A stretch of 39,261 bases of DNA. Source: an uncultured Anaerolineae bacterium (lineage in GTDB: Bacteria > Chloroflexota > Anaerolineae > JACIWP01). The stretch lies in assembly GCA_938049385.1 (NCBI GenBank), contig CALIBQ010000053.1, forward strand, positions 1-39,261. Direction: 5' to 3'. Below the pieces are notes generated by a model. It saw only the letters and a program-made list of their open reading frames with translations, did not search any database and was not told the DNA's origin. The number at the start of each line of letters is the position of its first letter. The stretch's first letter is position 1. The position numbers and the translations under genes are program-made. Shown one piece after another: positions 1-7,078 of the stretch.

Positions 1-69
1 GACCAGCTCAAGCAGACGTGATCGTTGTTCCCCGGTCAGCTCGACTGCGTACACCTTGGGCCTGGGCAT
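1..69 (-). CDS. IS630-family transposase, N-terminal fragment (runs off window)
   Basis: Only the first 23 codons are present, reading leftwards out of the window. They begin MPRPKVYAVELTGEQRSRLL. This Met-x-Arg-Pro-Lys start followed by a 'LT..QR..L..LV' helix resembles the N-terminal helix-turn-helix region of IS630/Tc1-type transposases. A purine-rich ribosome site (GGAGGGAAGGA) sits a few bases upstream of the ATG, and a promoter lies at 104-132. A different HTH protein with a similar start cannot be excluded because so little is visible. Confidence 0.5.
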   Translation of the reverse strand, partial: MPRPKVYAVELTGEQRSRLLELV

Positions 70-103
70 GATTCCTTCCCTCCACATGAATGTCATGGAG
101 AGA

Positions 104-132
104 AGGATACCGTATGAAACCAACGTGGTCAA
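104..132 (-). promoter_or_regulatory. Promoter of the transposase fragment
   Basis: On the minus strand TTGACC (132-127) and TATCCT (109-104) are separated by 17 bases. The element points at the transposase start at 69, giving a leader of roughly 30 bases. It lies between the transposase and the truncated HAD gene and reads away from the latter. Confidence 0.5.
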
Positions 133-147
133 GTACTAGGGTTTGAT

Positions 148-699
148 ATGCGGGAAAGGCGCATCCTGCCCGACAGTCCATTGGCCACGGCCAGCCGGCG
201 CGAGCTGTTTGTGGTCATCGCCACCGCTCTGTATCAGCGCGGTATCCCTTGGATCACAGCCTGGGATGTCAGCCATATGCTGGAAGATGGCTTTGAGGAG
301 GGGCACTGGGTACAGCCGCGCGGCGATTTGCGCCGGTTGTTCCAGGGCCTGCATCGAAGGGGCATTCGCACGGCCGTGGTGACCACCGACCGGCGCGCCA
401 ACACGCAGGCGGTGCTCGCTTCCATGGGCATCGCTGATCTGGTGGATTGTCTGGTTTGCGCGGATGACGGCTTCGCGATCAAGCCGGCGCCGGATATGTT
501 GGAGGAAGCGATTCGCTGTGCCGGCGTGCGGCCGGAAGAGACGGTCATGGTGGGCGACACGATTTACGACATGCTGATGGCGGAACGTGCCGGCGTGCGC
601 TCCCGCATTGGCATCGTCAACGGCGGCGGCTCCGAGGAAATGCTCCGCCGATATACCACAGCCGTCATTCACTCGCTGGATGAAATTCAAGTAATGTAA
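148..699 (+). CDS. HAD-family hydrolase lacking its N-terminal catalytic motif
   Basis: 183 codons from ATG 148; an in-frame stop lies at 115-117, so the frame cannot extend far upstream. Three of four HAD motifs are visible: motif II threonine in AVVTTD, motif III lysine in IKPAPDM, and motif IV in VGDTIYDMLMAERAG. Motif I, the DxDGT/V segment with the nucleophilic aspartate, is absent; the residues just upstream (GFDM) only faintly resemble it. No convincing ribosome site precedes ATG 148. The neighbouring transposase start suggests the 5' end was lost by insertion or rearrangement, leaving a probable pseudogene. The 3' part runs into the sugar transporter operon with 23 bases between, so it may once have been a sugar-phosphate phosphatase of that operon. 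Confidence 0.6.
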   Translation: MRERRILPDSPLATASRRELFVVIATALYQRGIPWITAWDVSHMLEDGFEEGHWVQPRGDLRRLFQGLHRRGIRTAVVTTDRRANTQAVLASMGIADLVDCLVCADDGFAIKPAPDMLEEAIRCAGVRPEETVMVGDTIYDMLMAERAGVRSRIGIVNGGGSEEMLRRYTTAVIHSLDEIQVM

Positions 700-722
700 G
701 TTTGCCTCGAAGGAGGAGGAGA

Positions 723-1697
723 ATGGCGCCAAGGGGTGGCGGAACGGTCCAGACGGGGAAGCAAGACAACCCCGGCCTGTCCATCCGTTTCTGGCACTGG
801 CTGAGGTCCCAACGCTTACAGGATGTGCTGACGGGGTACGCCTTTATCGCGCCGGCGTTCCTCTCGCTGGGTGTCTGGTGGTGGTTCCCCATGGTGTATT
901 CCGTCTATCTGAGCCTCACCGAGTGGGACTTCCTCCGTCCCGTCAAGAAATTTGTCGGCATAGCCAATTATCTGAAGATGTTCTCCCACGCCGAGTTTGC
1001 GCGCGTGCTGTGGAACACCACCTATTTCAGCGTGGCCACCACGGTGTTCAGCCTGCTCAGCGGCCTGGTGTTAGCCCTGATCCTGTATCAGAAAATCCGC
1101 GGCACCAGCGTCTATCGCGCCCTCATTTTCTCCCCCTGGGTGACTCCCACGGTTGCGGCGGCACTGGTATGGCTGTGGATTTACAACCGCGATATGGGCA
1201 TTCTCAACAACGTGCTGTCGCTGTTTGGGGTGCCGCGCATTGACTGGATCGGCAGTGGGAGGGGGGCTTTGCGTCTGTGGGCGATGCCGTCCCTCATCAT
1301 CTTCACCATCTGGAAGACCATGGGGTACAACATGGTGTATTTCATGGCCGGCCTGACCACCATCCCCTCCGAGCTGTATGAGGCGGCGGAGATAGACGGT
1401 GCCGGCACTTGGGACAAACTGCGGCATATCACCCTGCCCCTGCTGTCGCCTATGACCTTCTTCCTGCTGGTGATTTCGCTCATCACCACCTTCAACGCCT
1501 TCGACCAGATCCGCGTGATGACGCGCGGCGGCCCTGGCGACGCCACCCGCACGATGGTCTACTACATGTATCAGAACGGGTTTGAGTCGTTCAAAGTAGG
1601 CTACGGCTCTGCTGTCGCGGTAGTCCTGTTTGTCATCCTCTTGATCCTGACTATCGTGCAGTTCCGTCTGGCCCGCAAATGGGTGCATTACGCCTGA
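723..1697 (+). CDS. Carbohydrate ABC transporter permease (MalF/UgpA type)
   Basis: 324 aa integral membrane subunit of a family-1 solute importer. ATG 723 is preceded by a strong Shine-Dalgarno (AGGAGGAGGA, 711-720); an in-frame TTG at 702 is less likely. About six hydrophobic segments are visible, the first near residues 32-55. The cytoplasmic EAA loop that docks onto the ATPase is clear at about residues 218-240 (YEAAEIDGAGTW...ITLPLL). It is directly followed by the second permease and then the binding protein. No ATPase gene lies nearby, as is common for such importers that use a shared MsmX-type ATPase. Sugar specificity cannot be read from the sequence. Confidence 0.93.
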   Translation: MAPRGGGTVQTGKQDNPGLSIRFWHWLRSQRLQDVLTGYAFIAPAFLSLGVWWWFPMVYSVYLSLTEWDFLRPVKKFVGIANYLKMFSHAEFARVLWNTTYFSVATTVFSLLSGLVLALILYQKIRGTSVYRALIFSPWVTPTVAAALVWLWIYNRDMGILNNVLSLFGVPRIDWIGSGRGALRLWAMPSLIIFTIWKTMGYNMVYFMAGLTTIPSELYEAAEIDGAGTWDKLRHITLPLLSPMTFFLLVISLITTFNAFDQIRVMTRGGPGDATRTMVYYMYQNGFESFKVGYGSAVAVVLFVILLILTIVQFRLARKWVHYA

Positions 1698-1724
1698 GTG
1701 CATAATATGCCGGCGAGGGATACC

Positions 1725-3011
1725 ATGGCTACGGAGACAGCAGTATCAGCGGTCCGCTACAAAAAAGGGTTGGGGAACGTGAAACATACCGCCGCCCGGG
1801 CGCTGATGCACCTGGTGCTGATAGTTTCATCCCTGCTGGTGGCGTTCCCGTTCATCTGGATGCTCACGCGCTCCCTGATGACGGCGGAAGAGCTGAAGCG
1901 CTCCCGCTTCACACTGATTCCCAGCGTCCTGCAGTGGAGCAACTACGTCGAGTTCTGGCATGCGGAGCCGCTGTTCCCACGCTACTTCCTGAACAGCGCC
2001 ATCATGGCGTTCGGGGTGCTCATCCTTCAGCTTATTGTGGCGATGCTGGCCGCCTATGCCTTCACTTTCGTGAACTTCCCGGGGCGCAATGCGCTCTTCT
2101 TCGTGGCCATTTCCACCCTGATGATCCCGGTGGTCATCACCTATATTCCCAGCTACATCATTCTGTCCAGCATGCCGATGTGGCTGAGGGTTTGCTGGTC
2201 CATCCTGTTGGGGATCGCCGGCATGGCGACCATCTGGATCGTCCTGCGCTTTCTCGACACGATTTTCAGCGGCCTGGCCGGCCGGGAGCGGCCGTGGGTT
2301 TCTGTCCTCTGGCGCGTCGTGCTGGTCATTGGCGTCGGGGCTGTGTGGGCAGTGCGGGCACTGCCGGCCCTGCGCGCCGGCGCGGAGGCCCCCGTTTTCG
2401 CCCAGCTCTCTACGCTGGCGCTGGCGTTCCTGGTGTATGACCTGGGGATCACCGTTGCGGAGCAGTTCCCTCCCTCTACATGGCAAGCCGTCGGAAAAGC
2501 GCTCTGGCGCTGGGCGTGGCTGTTGGGCATCCTGGCCTACATCGCCTATCGCGTCCCCCACTGGTTGGGTGAGAACTGGCTGGACACGTATCAAGGGCTG
2601 ATCATTCCCAGTGCCGTCAGCTCCTTCGGCATTTTCCTCTTCCGACAGGGCTTCATGGGGCTTCCCAAAGAACTGCTGGATGCGGCCAAGATTGACGGCG
2701 CCGACCACCTGCGCATCCTGACCCAAATCGTGATGCCTTTGAGCAAGCCGCTCCTGGTCACTTTCGTGATTTTCGACCTGGTGCAGTACTACAGCTCGTA
2801 CTTCTGGCCCTTGCTCATCACCAACAGCCCCACTATGCGGGTGCTGACGATCGGTTTGCAAATCTTTTTCATCGAGAAGGGCTATTACGGCATCCGGTGG
2901 CATCTGATTATGGCGGCAAACACCGCGGCCGTGGCACCTCTGCTGATCCTCTTCTTCCTCGGCCAGCGGTGGTTTGTGGAGGGCGTCGCAACGACGGGCC
3001 TCAAAGGATAG
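1725..3011 (+). CDS. Carbohydrate ABC transporter permease (MalG/UgpE type) with inserted membrane domain
   Basis: 428 aa, against about 275-300 for the family. ATG 1725 is chosen because GAGGGA sits 5 bases upstream; GTG 1698 and ATG 1707 are in frame but poorly supported. The N-terminal half (to ILSSMPMW, about residue 152) and the C-terminal half (from NWLDTYQGLIIPS, about residue 285) are ordinary MalG sequence. The C-terminal half includes the EAA loop LLDAAKIDGADHLRIL and the preceding GIFLFRQGFMGLPKE. Between them, nt about 2175-2577, lies an extra segment of roughly 130 residues with three or four hydrophobic helices. It sits exactly where family members have a short periplasmic connection. 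The reading frame is intact across both junctions. It pairs with the permease at 723. Confidence 0.92.
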   Translation: MATETAVSAVRYKKGLGNVKHTAARALMHLVLIVSSLLVAFPFIWMLTRSLMTAEELKRSRFTLIPSVLQWSNYVEFWHAEPLFPRYFLNSAIMAFGVLILQLIVAMLAAYAFTFVNFPGRNALFFVAISTLMIPVVITYIPSYIILSSMPMWLRVCWSILLGIAGMATIWIVLRFLDTIFSGLAGRERPWVSVLWRVVLVIGVGAVWAVRALPALRAGAEAPVFAQLSTLALAFLVYDLGITVAEQFPPSTWQAVGKALWRWAWLLGILAYIAYRVPHWLGENWLDTYQGLIIPSAVSSFGIFLFRQGFMGLPKELLDAAKIDGADHLRILTQIVMPLSKPLLVTFVIFDLVQYYSSYFWPLLITNSPTMRVLTIGLQIFFIEKGYYGIRWHLIMAANTAAVAPLLILFFLGQRWFVEGVATTGLKG

Positions 3012-3056
3012 CGGCAGGGAGTTTCCGACATATTCCTGGTGCCGTATGGAAAGGAG

Positions 3057-3070
3057 GTGATGTAAATCAC
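3057..3070. promoter_or_regulatory. Candidate CRP-like operator upstream of the sugar-binding protein
   Basis: GTGA-TGTAAA-TCAC is a perfect inverted repeat with the GTGA-N6-TCAC core typical of CRP-family sites, in the 149-base gap before the binding-protein gene. A weak -10 (TATCGT, 3111-3116) downstream would place the site about 60 bases before a start point, a class I position. The flanking bases differ from the full TGTGA-N6-TCACA consensus seen at 14786, so this is a candidate only. Confidence 0.35.
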
Positions 3071-3160
3071 TAAGTGAAAGAATGAGGAGGTCCAGGAGGT
3101 CAACAGTGTGTATCGTGCCGGTGTCAACATGAGCAGTTCCGCAAAGAAGGGAGGAGAGCT

Positions 3161-4591
3161 ATGAAGCGCGTTGTCTATCTGGTGATGGTCATTGCGATGC
3201 TGGCCTCGTTGGGGGCCGCGGCGTTAGCTGGCTGTGCGCCCAAGCCCACCCCGGTGCCGGCCACCCAAGCTCCACAGCCCACGCAGGCGCCGACGCAGGC
3301 TCCTACCCAGCCGCCAAAGCCCACCGATACCCCGGTGCCGGCCCAGCCCACTCCAGCGCCGGCCAAGACGGTGGAAATCGAGTTCTGGTACGGCTTGGGC
3401 GGGAAGCTCGGTGAGGTGGTCCAGGACTTCATCAAGCGCTTCAACGAGTCCCAAACCGAGGTGCATGTTACCGGTGTGGTGATGCCGGACTATCAGACGA
3501 CGCTAGAAAAGCTCCAGGCCGCTATCGCCGCCAAGAAGCCGCCGGCCATTGCCCTGATTTCGGGTGCCCGCGTCCATGATTTGATGAACGCCCAGGTGCT
3601 GAAGCCGCTGGATGAAATGATCGCCGCCGAGCCCGACTTCAACCCACAGGATATCGTGCCGGCCTTCTACAAGTTTGCTACCTGGGAGGACGGCAAGCTT
3701 TATGCTCTGCCGCTCTACGGCACCACTCAGGTGCTCTACTACCGCAAGGACTTCTTCGAGGAGCTGGGCATCAGCCCCGACATGCTGAACACCTGGGAAG
3801 ACCTGGCGGAAGCGGCCCGTAAGTGCACCAAGGTCGAGGGCGGTGAGGTGGTGCGCTGGGGTTGGGAGCCCATGTGGGGCTATCCGAACCTCATGGATGC
3901 CGTTTTCAGCCGGGGAGGCAAGCTCTTTTCGGACGATGGCAAGAAAGTGCTCATCAACGATGAAATCTGGGTCGACACTTGGGAGCAGTTCCGCAAGTGG
4001 ATCCATGAGGAAAAGATCATGCGCATCCACTACGGCGGCGAAGGCTGGGCCTATTGGTACGATACCATTGACGATGTGATGCAGGGCCGCGCCTGCGGTT
4101 ACACCGGCTCCAGCGGCGACCAGGGAGACCTGGACTTCAGCATCATCGCCGGCCATATCCAGCCGGGCTGGAAGAACCCACCGCATCCGCCGGCTCCTGT
4201 TGCCCAGGGCCAGTACGTTGTCTTCCCGCTGTACGTGGATGACGCGCAGACCAAGGCCGCCCTCAAGTTTTACAAGTTCTTCACCTCCACCGATATGACG
4301 GCCGAATGGTCCACCCGCACGGGCTATCTGCCGGTGCGCCTGTCCGCCCAGCAGTCGCCCAAGCTCATCGAGGCGGCGAAGACGACCATGCCGGCCATTA
4401 TGGTGCCGGCCGAGCAGACCAAGTACGCTTCACCTCTGCCGGTTGACCCCACCGGCGGCAAGATCACCGATGCCCTGACCAAGGCGGCTGACAAGGTCGA
4501 GATCGAGGGCATCCCGGCCAAGAAAGCGCTGGACGAGGCGGCGGCAGAAGCGCAAGCGGCGCTGGACGAGTACTGGGCGTCCAAGAAATAA
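3161..4591 (+). CDS. Extracellular sugar-binding lipoprotein of ABC transporter
   Basis: 476 aa family-1 solute-binding protein. ATG 3161 follows GGGAGGAGAG. The signal peptide ends in a lipobox, LAGC, with Cys25 as the lipidation site. Residues 26-68 are a Pro/Thr/Ala/Gln linker that holds the protein off the membrane. The mature domain starts at VEIEFWYGLGG and carries features of the maltose/glycerol-phosphate binding family: an N-terminal helix with FIKRFNESQ, and LPLYGTTQVLYYRKDFFEELG around residues 180-205. It is cotranscribed with or lies just behind the two permeases at 723 and 1725 and supplies their ligand. A possible CRP-like site precedes it. The terminator at 4623 closes the unit. 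Confidence 0.94.
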   Translation: MKRVVYLVMVIAMLASLGAAALAGCAPKPTPVPATQAPQPTQAPTQAPTQPPKPTDTPVPAQPTPAPAKTVEIEFWYGLGGKLGEVVQDFIKRFNESQTEVHVTGVVMPDYQTTLEKLQAAIAAKKPPAIALISGARVHDLMNAQVLKPLDEMIAAEPDFNPQDIVPAFYKFATWEDGKLYALPLYGTTQVLYYRKDFFEELGISPDMLNTWEDLAEAARKCTKVEGGEVVRWGWEPMWGYPNLMDAVFSRGGKLFSDDGKKVLINDEIWVDTWEQFRKWIHEEKIMRIHYGGEGWAYWYDTIDDVMQGRACGYTGSSGDQGDLDFSIIAGHIQPGWKNPPHPPAPVAQGQYVVFPLYVDDAQTKAALKFYKFFTSTDMTAEWSTRTGYLPVRLSAQQSPKLIEAAKTTMPAIMVPAEQTKYASPLPVDPTGGKITDALTKAADKVEIEGIPAKKALDEAAAEAQAALDEYWASKK

Positions 4592-4622
4592 ACGTCCTGC
4601 GCCGGCATCGCTCGCGGTTGCT

Positions 4623-4661
4623 GGCCAGGGAGAGGGAGATATTCCTTCTCCCTGGCCTTTT
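4623..4661 (+). terminator. Rho-independent terminator after the sugar transporter operon
   Basis: An 11-bp perfect stem (GGCCAGGGAGA 4623-4633 with TCTCCCTGGCC 4647-4657) is followed by TTTT. It lies 31 bases after the binding-protein stop, so the downstream TIM-barrel gene may depend on read-through. Confidence 0.85.
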
Positions 4662-4694
4662 CCTGCAGACCAACATTCTTTCGAGGTACATCCT

Positions 4695-5603
4695 ATGAAC
4701 GAGAAACCAACCCCATCCAGGCCGATTCACATCGGCACATCGGTCAGCCCATCGTTTATGCCGGCGCAGTTGGACGCCATTGACCGGTATATGACCTATG
4801 CCCAACGGCTGGGGCTGACTTCCATCGAGATTGACTTCTCCATCAAGGGGCATTATCCCCAGTATGCTCCTCTTCCTTACGCCTGGGAGGAAAGCCCGGT
4901 CTGGGAAGAGGTGCGCCGGCGCGTCCAGCAGTTCGCCCTGTCTGGCGCGCACCTGCCGTTCCTGGGCATCAATCCCCTCTCCGATGACCCGGAGGAGGCC
5001 AAATGGGCGAATTTCGAGTACCACTCCTCTATTGACCGCGCCGCGGAACTTGGACTGCGCTACGTCATCATCCACACCACGGGTCACCGCCCCGGGACGA
5101 CGCGCCAGACCTGGCTTCCCATCTGGGTGGACTACATGGGGGAGATGACGGAGTACGCCCGGCGCGCCGGCCTCATCCTATGCTTGGAGAACGCCGCCGC
5201 CACCTTCCGGCTGGATGACACGGTGTACGTCATTCGTCAGGTCAACTCTCCCTGGCTGAGGATGACATTCGATACCGGCCACGCCCAGCACATCCTGAAC
5301 TGGAACGGTGAGCGCATCTGCGCTTATGCGGCCTACGGCTCGTTGGAGAACTTCATCCGCCAGGAGCATGATATCCTCTTCACCCTGCACATCCACGATA
5401 ACTTCGGCGAGCGGGACGATCATCTGGTCATCGGGGATGGCATCGGCGATTTCGGCTATCTGCGCACCCTGTACGAGCTGGGGTTTGACGGCGCATGGAA
5501 CTTTGAGCACAACATTGACGACAATTGGGACAGCGTCGAGGTGGCGGCGCGCCGGCTGAGGGCCTTGCTGGGCCTGTCGGATGCGCAAGCCGCCGGCGCT
5601 TAG
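4695..5603 (+). CDS. Sugar phosphate isomerase/epimerase family protein (AP-endonuclease-2 TIM barrel)
   Basis: 302 aa, the usual size for xylose-isomerase-like TIM barrels. Metal-site motifs occur in the expected order: a Glu in the strand LILCLENAA, DTGHAQHI, HIHDNFGERDDHLVIGDG, and a final Glu in WNFEHN. The conserved pattern Glu...Asp-x-Gly-His...His-x-His-Asp...Glu indicates a divalent-metal isomerase, epimerase or dehydratase for a sugar or polyol. It probably acts in the cytoplasm on the substrate of the importer directly upstream. GAGGT precedes ATG 4695. Its stop overlaps the stop of the convergent gene at 5600 by four bases. The exact reaction cannot be assigned. Confidence 0.85.
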   Translation: MNEKPTPSRPIHIGTSVSPSFMPAQLDAIDRYMTYAQRLGLTSIEIDFSIKGHYPQYAPLPYAWEESPVWEEVRRRVQQFALSGAHLPFLGINPLSDDPEEAKWANFEYHSSIDRAAELGLRYVIIHTTGHRPGTTRQTWLPIWVDYMGEMTEYARRAGLILCLENAAATFRLDDTVYVIRQVNSPWLRMTFDTGHAQHILNWNGERICAYAAYGSLENFIRQEHDILFTLHIHDNFGERDDHLVIGDGIGDFGYLRTLYELGFDGAWNFEHNIDDNWDSVEVAARRLRALLGLSDAQAAGA

Positions 5604-6568
5604 CGCCAGCGCGGCCGGATCACTGCTACCAATAGTATCGAGAGCACAGCCGCGCCGGCGAACCCGACCAGCCCGATGCCCAGGAATAGATCGGCGGCGG
5701 TGTCCAGGCTGATGCCGAGAAGGGGTGTCGGGGTTGGTGTGGCCGTGGAAGTGGGGGACGGCGTACTGGTAGGCGTGGCACTGGCAGTAGCTGTTGCCGT
5801 CGGCATGAGAGTATGGGTGGATGTAGCGCTGGCCGTGGATGTAGCGCTGGCCGTGGGTGTCGCGGTCAGGGTCGCGGTGGCGCTCGGTGTCGGCGAGGGC
5901 GTGTCCGTCGGGACTGGCGTAGGGGTGCGCGTGGGCGGCGCCGGCGTGAAGGTCGCTGTGGCCGGCACTGCCGTGAATGCCGCAGTGGGCTGAGGCTGGT
6001 TCGGGTCCACGGTCAGGGTCACGTAGTCCAGAAAGCACTGGTCGGCGCCAAAGGTCTGGTCATGGAACACCCAGACGAAGACGGTGATCTTTGTGGATTG
6101 AGCCATGGCGGACACAGACAGGTCCGGCATGCGGGTCTTGTCCCAGCAGGACGGCCCCCATACCACGTTGGGGGAGAGGGGATCGGTGCCGCCGAAGGGG
6201 TCAATGCCCAGCTTACGCTCCATGCCCGGCACACTGCTAGCCGCCCAGCCGATCGCGGCGCGATAGGCGATGCCGGGGATGACGTTCGGCACTTCCTGGT
6301 AGATGCCGGCGGTGAACGGCTCGCCGTCGGACCAGACGCGCAGGGAGGGCGCGCCGAAAGCGGTGTCCGGGGATTGGTCGAAGGCGGGGTTGCCGCGCAG
6401 TTGGAAGTACCACCAGCCGGCGGGGACGAGCTTATTGGGGGTAACGCTGGTAAAGGAATCGAATCCGCCGTTGAATAAGAGGTTACTGCCGGCCTGGGAG
6501 TATGCCAGTATATAGAATGCAAACAAACCGATAACGCACAGCGTCAGAGCCAGCAGTGCTCGTCTCAA
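5600..6568 (-). CDS. Surface protein with Pro/Thr stalk and C-terminal membrane anchor, function unknown
   Basis: 322 aa from TTG 6568. This start has GGGAG six bases upstream, and a promoter -10 lies at 6606-6601. An in-frame TTG at 6622 lies upstream of that -10 and is therefore unlikely. Layout: a hydrophobic N-terminal segment (residues 2-25), a globular domain of about 170 residues starting NLLFNGGFDSF, a stalk of about 90 residues of repeated Thr/Pro/Ala/Ser, and a C-terminal helix (LGIGLVGFAGAAVL) ending in RPRWR. The globular domain has the look of carbohydrate-binding-like beta domains that begin 'N.GFE', but I do not recognise a family. The topology predicts an exported, membrane-anchored protein. 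Transcribed from one of the GCGCAAGTAC-type promoters. Confidence 0.75.
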   Translation of the reverse strand: MRRALLALTLCVIGLFAFYILAYSQAGSNLLFNGGFDSFTSVTPNKLVPAGWWYFQLRGNPAFDQSPDTAFGAPSLRVWSDGEPFTAGIYQEVPNVIPGIAYRAAIGWAASSVPGMERKLGIDPFGGTDPLSPNVVWGPSCWDKTRMPDLSVSAMAQSTKITVFVWVFHDQTFGADQCFLDYVTLTVDPNQPQPTAAFTAVPATATFTPAPPTRTPTPVPTDTPSPTPSATATLTATPTASATSTASATSTHTLMPTATATASATPTSTPSPTSTATPTPTPLLGISLDTAADLFLGIGLVGFAGAAVLSILLVAVIRPRWR

Positions 6569-6569
6569 G

Positions 6570-6725
6570 TCAGCTCCCTGTCTCAGGAGAATTCCAATAA
6601 CATTTACTCCAGGCAGGACCAATCGTCAAATTTGAAGGGTACTTGCGCCAGCAACCCTGGGTACTCTGCTTTCTCGCCTCAATGGTGCTCACAGCGTATA
6701 CTTCCTGGTAAGCCAGTTCGGCCAT
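6570..6725 (-). other. Short open frame between the divergent promoters, possible gene remnant
   Basis: A 51-codon frame starting MAELAYQEVYAVSTIEARKQ with a good upstream ribosome site (CAGGAGGAG). The start vaguely resembles N-termini of HTH transposases. The rest of the frame runs through the promoter element at 6601-6648 and ends inside the surface-protein leader, so it is unlikely to be a working gene. The 167 bases between the two inverted motifs hold nothing else I can identify. Confidence 0.2.
6601..6648 (-). promoter_or_regulatory. Promoter with GCGCAAGTAC upstream element (surface protein)
   Basis: On the minus strand GCGCAAGTAC (6648-6639) is followed after exactly 9 bases by TTGACG (6629-6624) and after 17 more by a weak -10, TAAATG (6606-6601). 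The predicted start point near 6594 leaves a leader of about 25 bases containing the ribosome site for TTG 6568. The same motif in inverted orientation drives the opposite transcript at 6826. Confidence 0.55.
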
Positions 6726-6825
6726 AGGCGGTGCTCCTCCTGGTGCAGGTTCTCCCACAACCCTTGTATCGGGGGAGCGCCGCCTTTTGCCAAGATCACC
6801 TCCATCACCTGGTAACGATCTGCTG

Positions 6826-6872
6826 GCGCAAGTACTCAATTCTCTTGACAATGCAAGGGAAAATCGTATAAT
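6826..6872 (+). promoter_or_regulatory. Promoter with GCGCAAGTAC upstream element (livKHMGF)
   Basis: GCGCAAGTAC (6826-6835), 9 bases, a perfect -35 TTGACA (6845-6850), 16 bases, and a perfect -10 TATAAT (6867-6872). The predicted start near 6879 gives a leader of about 200 bases before livK at 7079. The 15 bases TGCTGGCGCAAGTAC here are an exact inverted copy of those at 6639-6653. Confidence 0.85.
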
Positions 6873-6889
6873 GTACTTTACATTGTAGC

Positions 6890-6912
6890 GTGCATATGGA
6901 CCTCGTGCATAT
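6890..6912 (+). repeat. Direct repeat GTGCATAT in the liv leader
   Basis: GTGCATAT occurs at 6890-6897 and 6905-6912, 15 bases apart, between about +11 and +34 of the predicted liv transcript. This position would suit a repressor site. A small hairpin (TGGGCA-GAA-TGCCCA, 6943-6957) follows in the same leader. The rest of the leader to 7078 holds only the ribosome site AAGGAGG. Confidence 0.35.
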
Positions 6913-7078
6913 AAGGGCGTGCCGATGGTGGGCGCCTTGGGATGGGCAGAATGCCCACAGGGCAGCGCTCGATGCGCGAGGTTTTTTGTTTACCCAGCAG
7001 TCATTGACCCGATAGGGCTACCAGCCGGCCTCGCCGGTTCGCAAGCATTCATTCCTGTACAGCACAAGGAGGTTTGGT

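Noticed and set aside
1071-1703. Long minus-strand ORFs opposite transporter, Hdr and Fdh genes (such as 1071-1703, 9486-10664, 34845-36929)
   Set aside because: High GC makes antisense frames stay open; their products are His/Gln/Arg-rich, lack domains and lie under clearly real genes.
3223-3480. Repetitive ORFs in Pro/Thr linker regions (3223-3480, 5676-5993, 16870-17054, 21657-21800)
   Set aside because: These are antisense or shifted readings of the low-complexity stalks of exported proteins, not genes.
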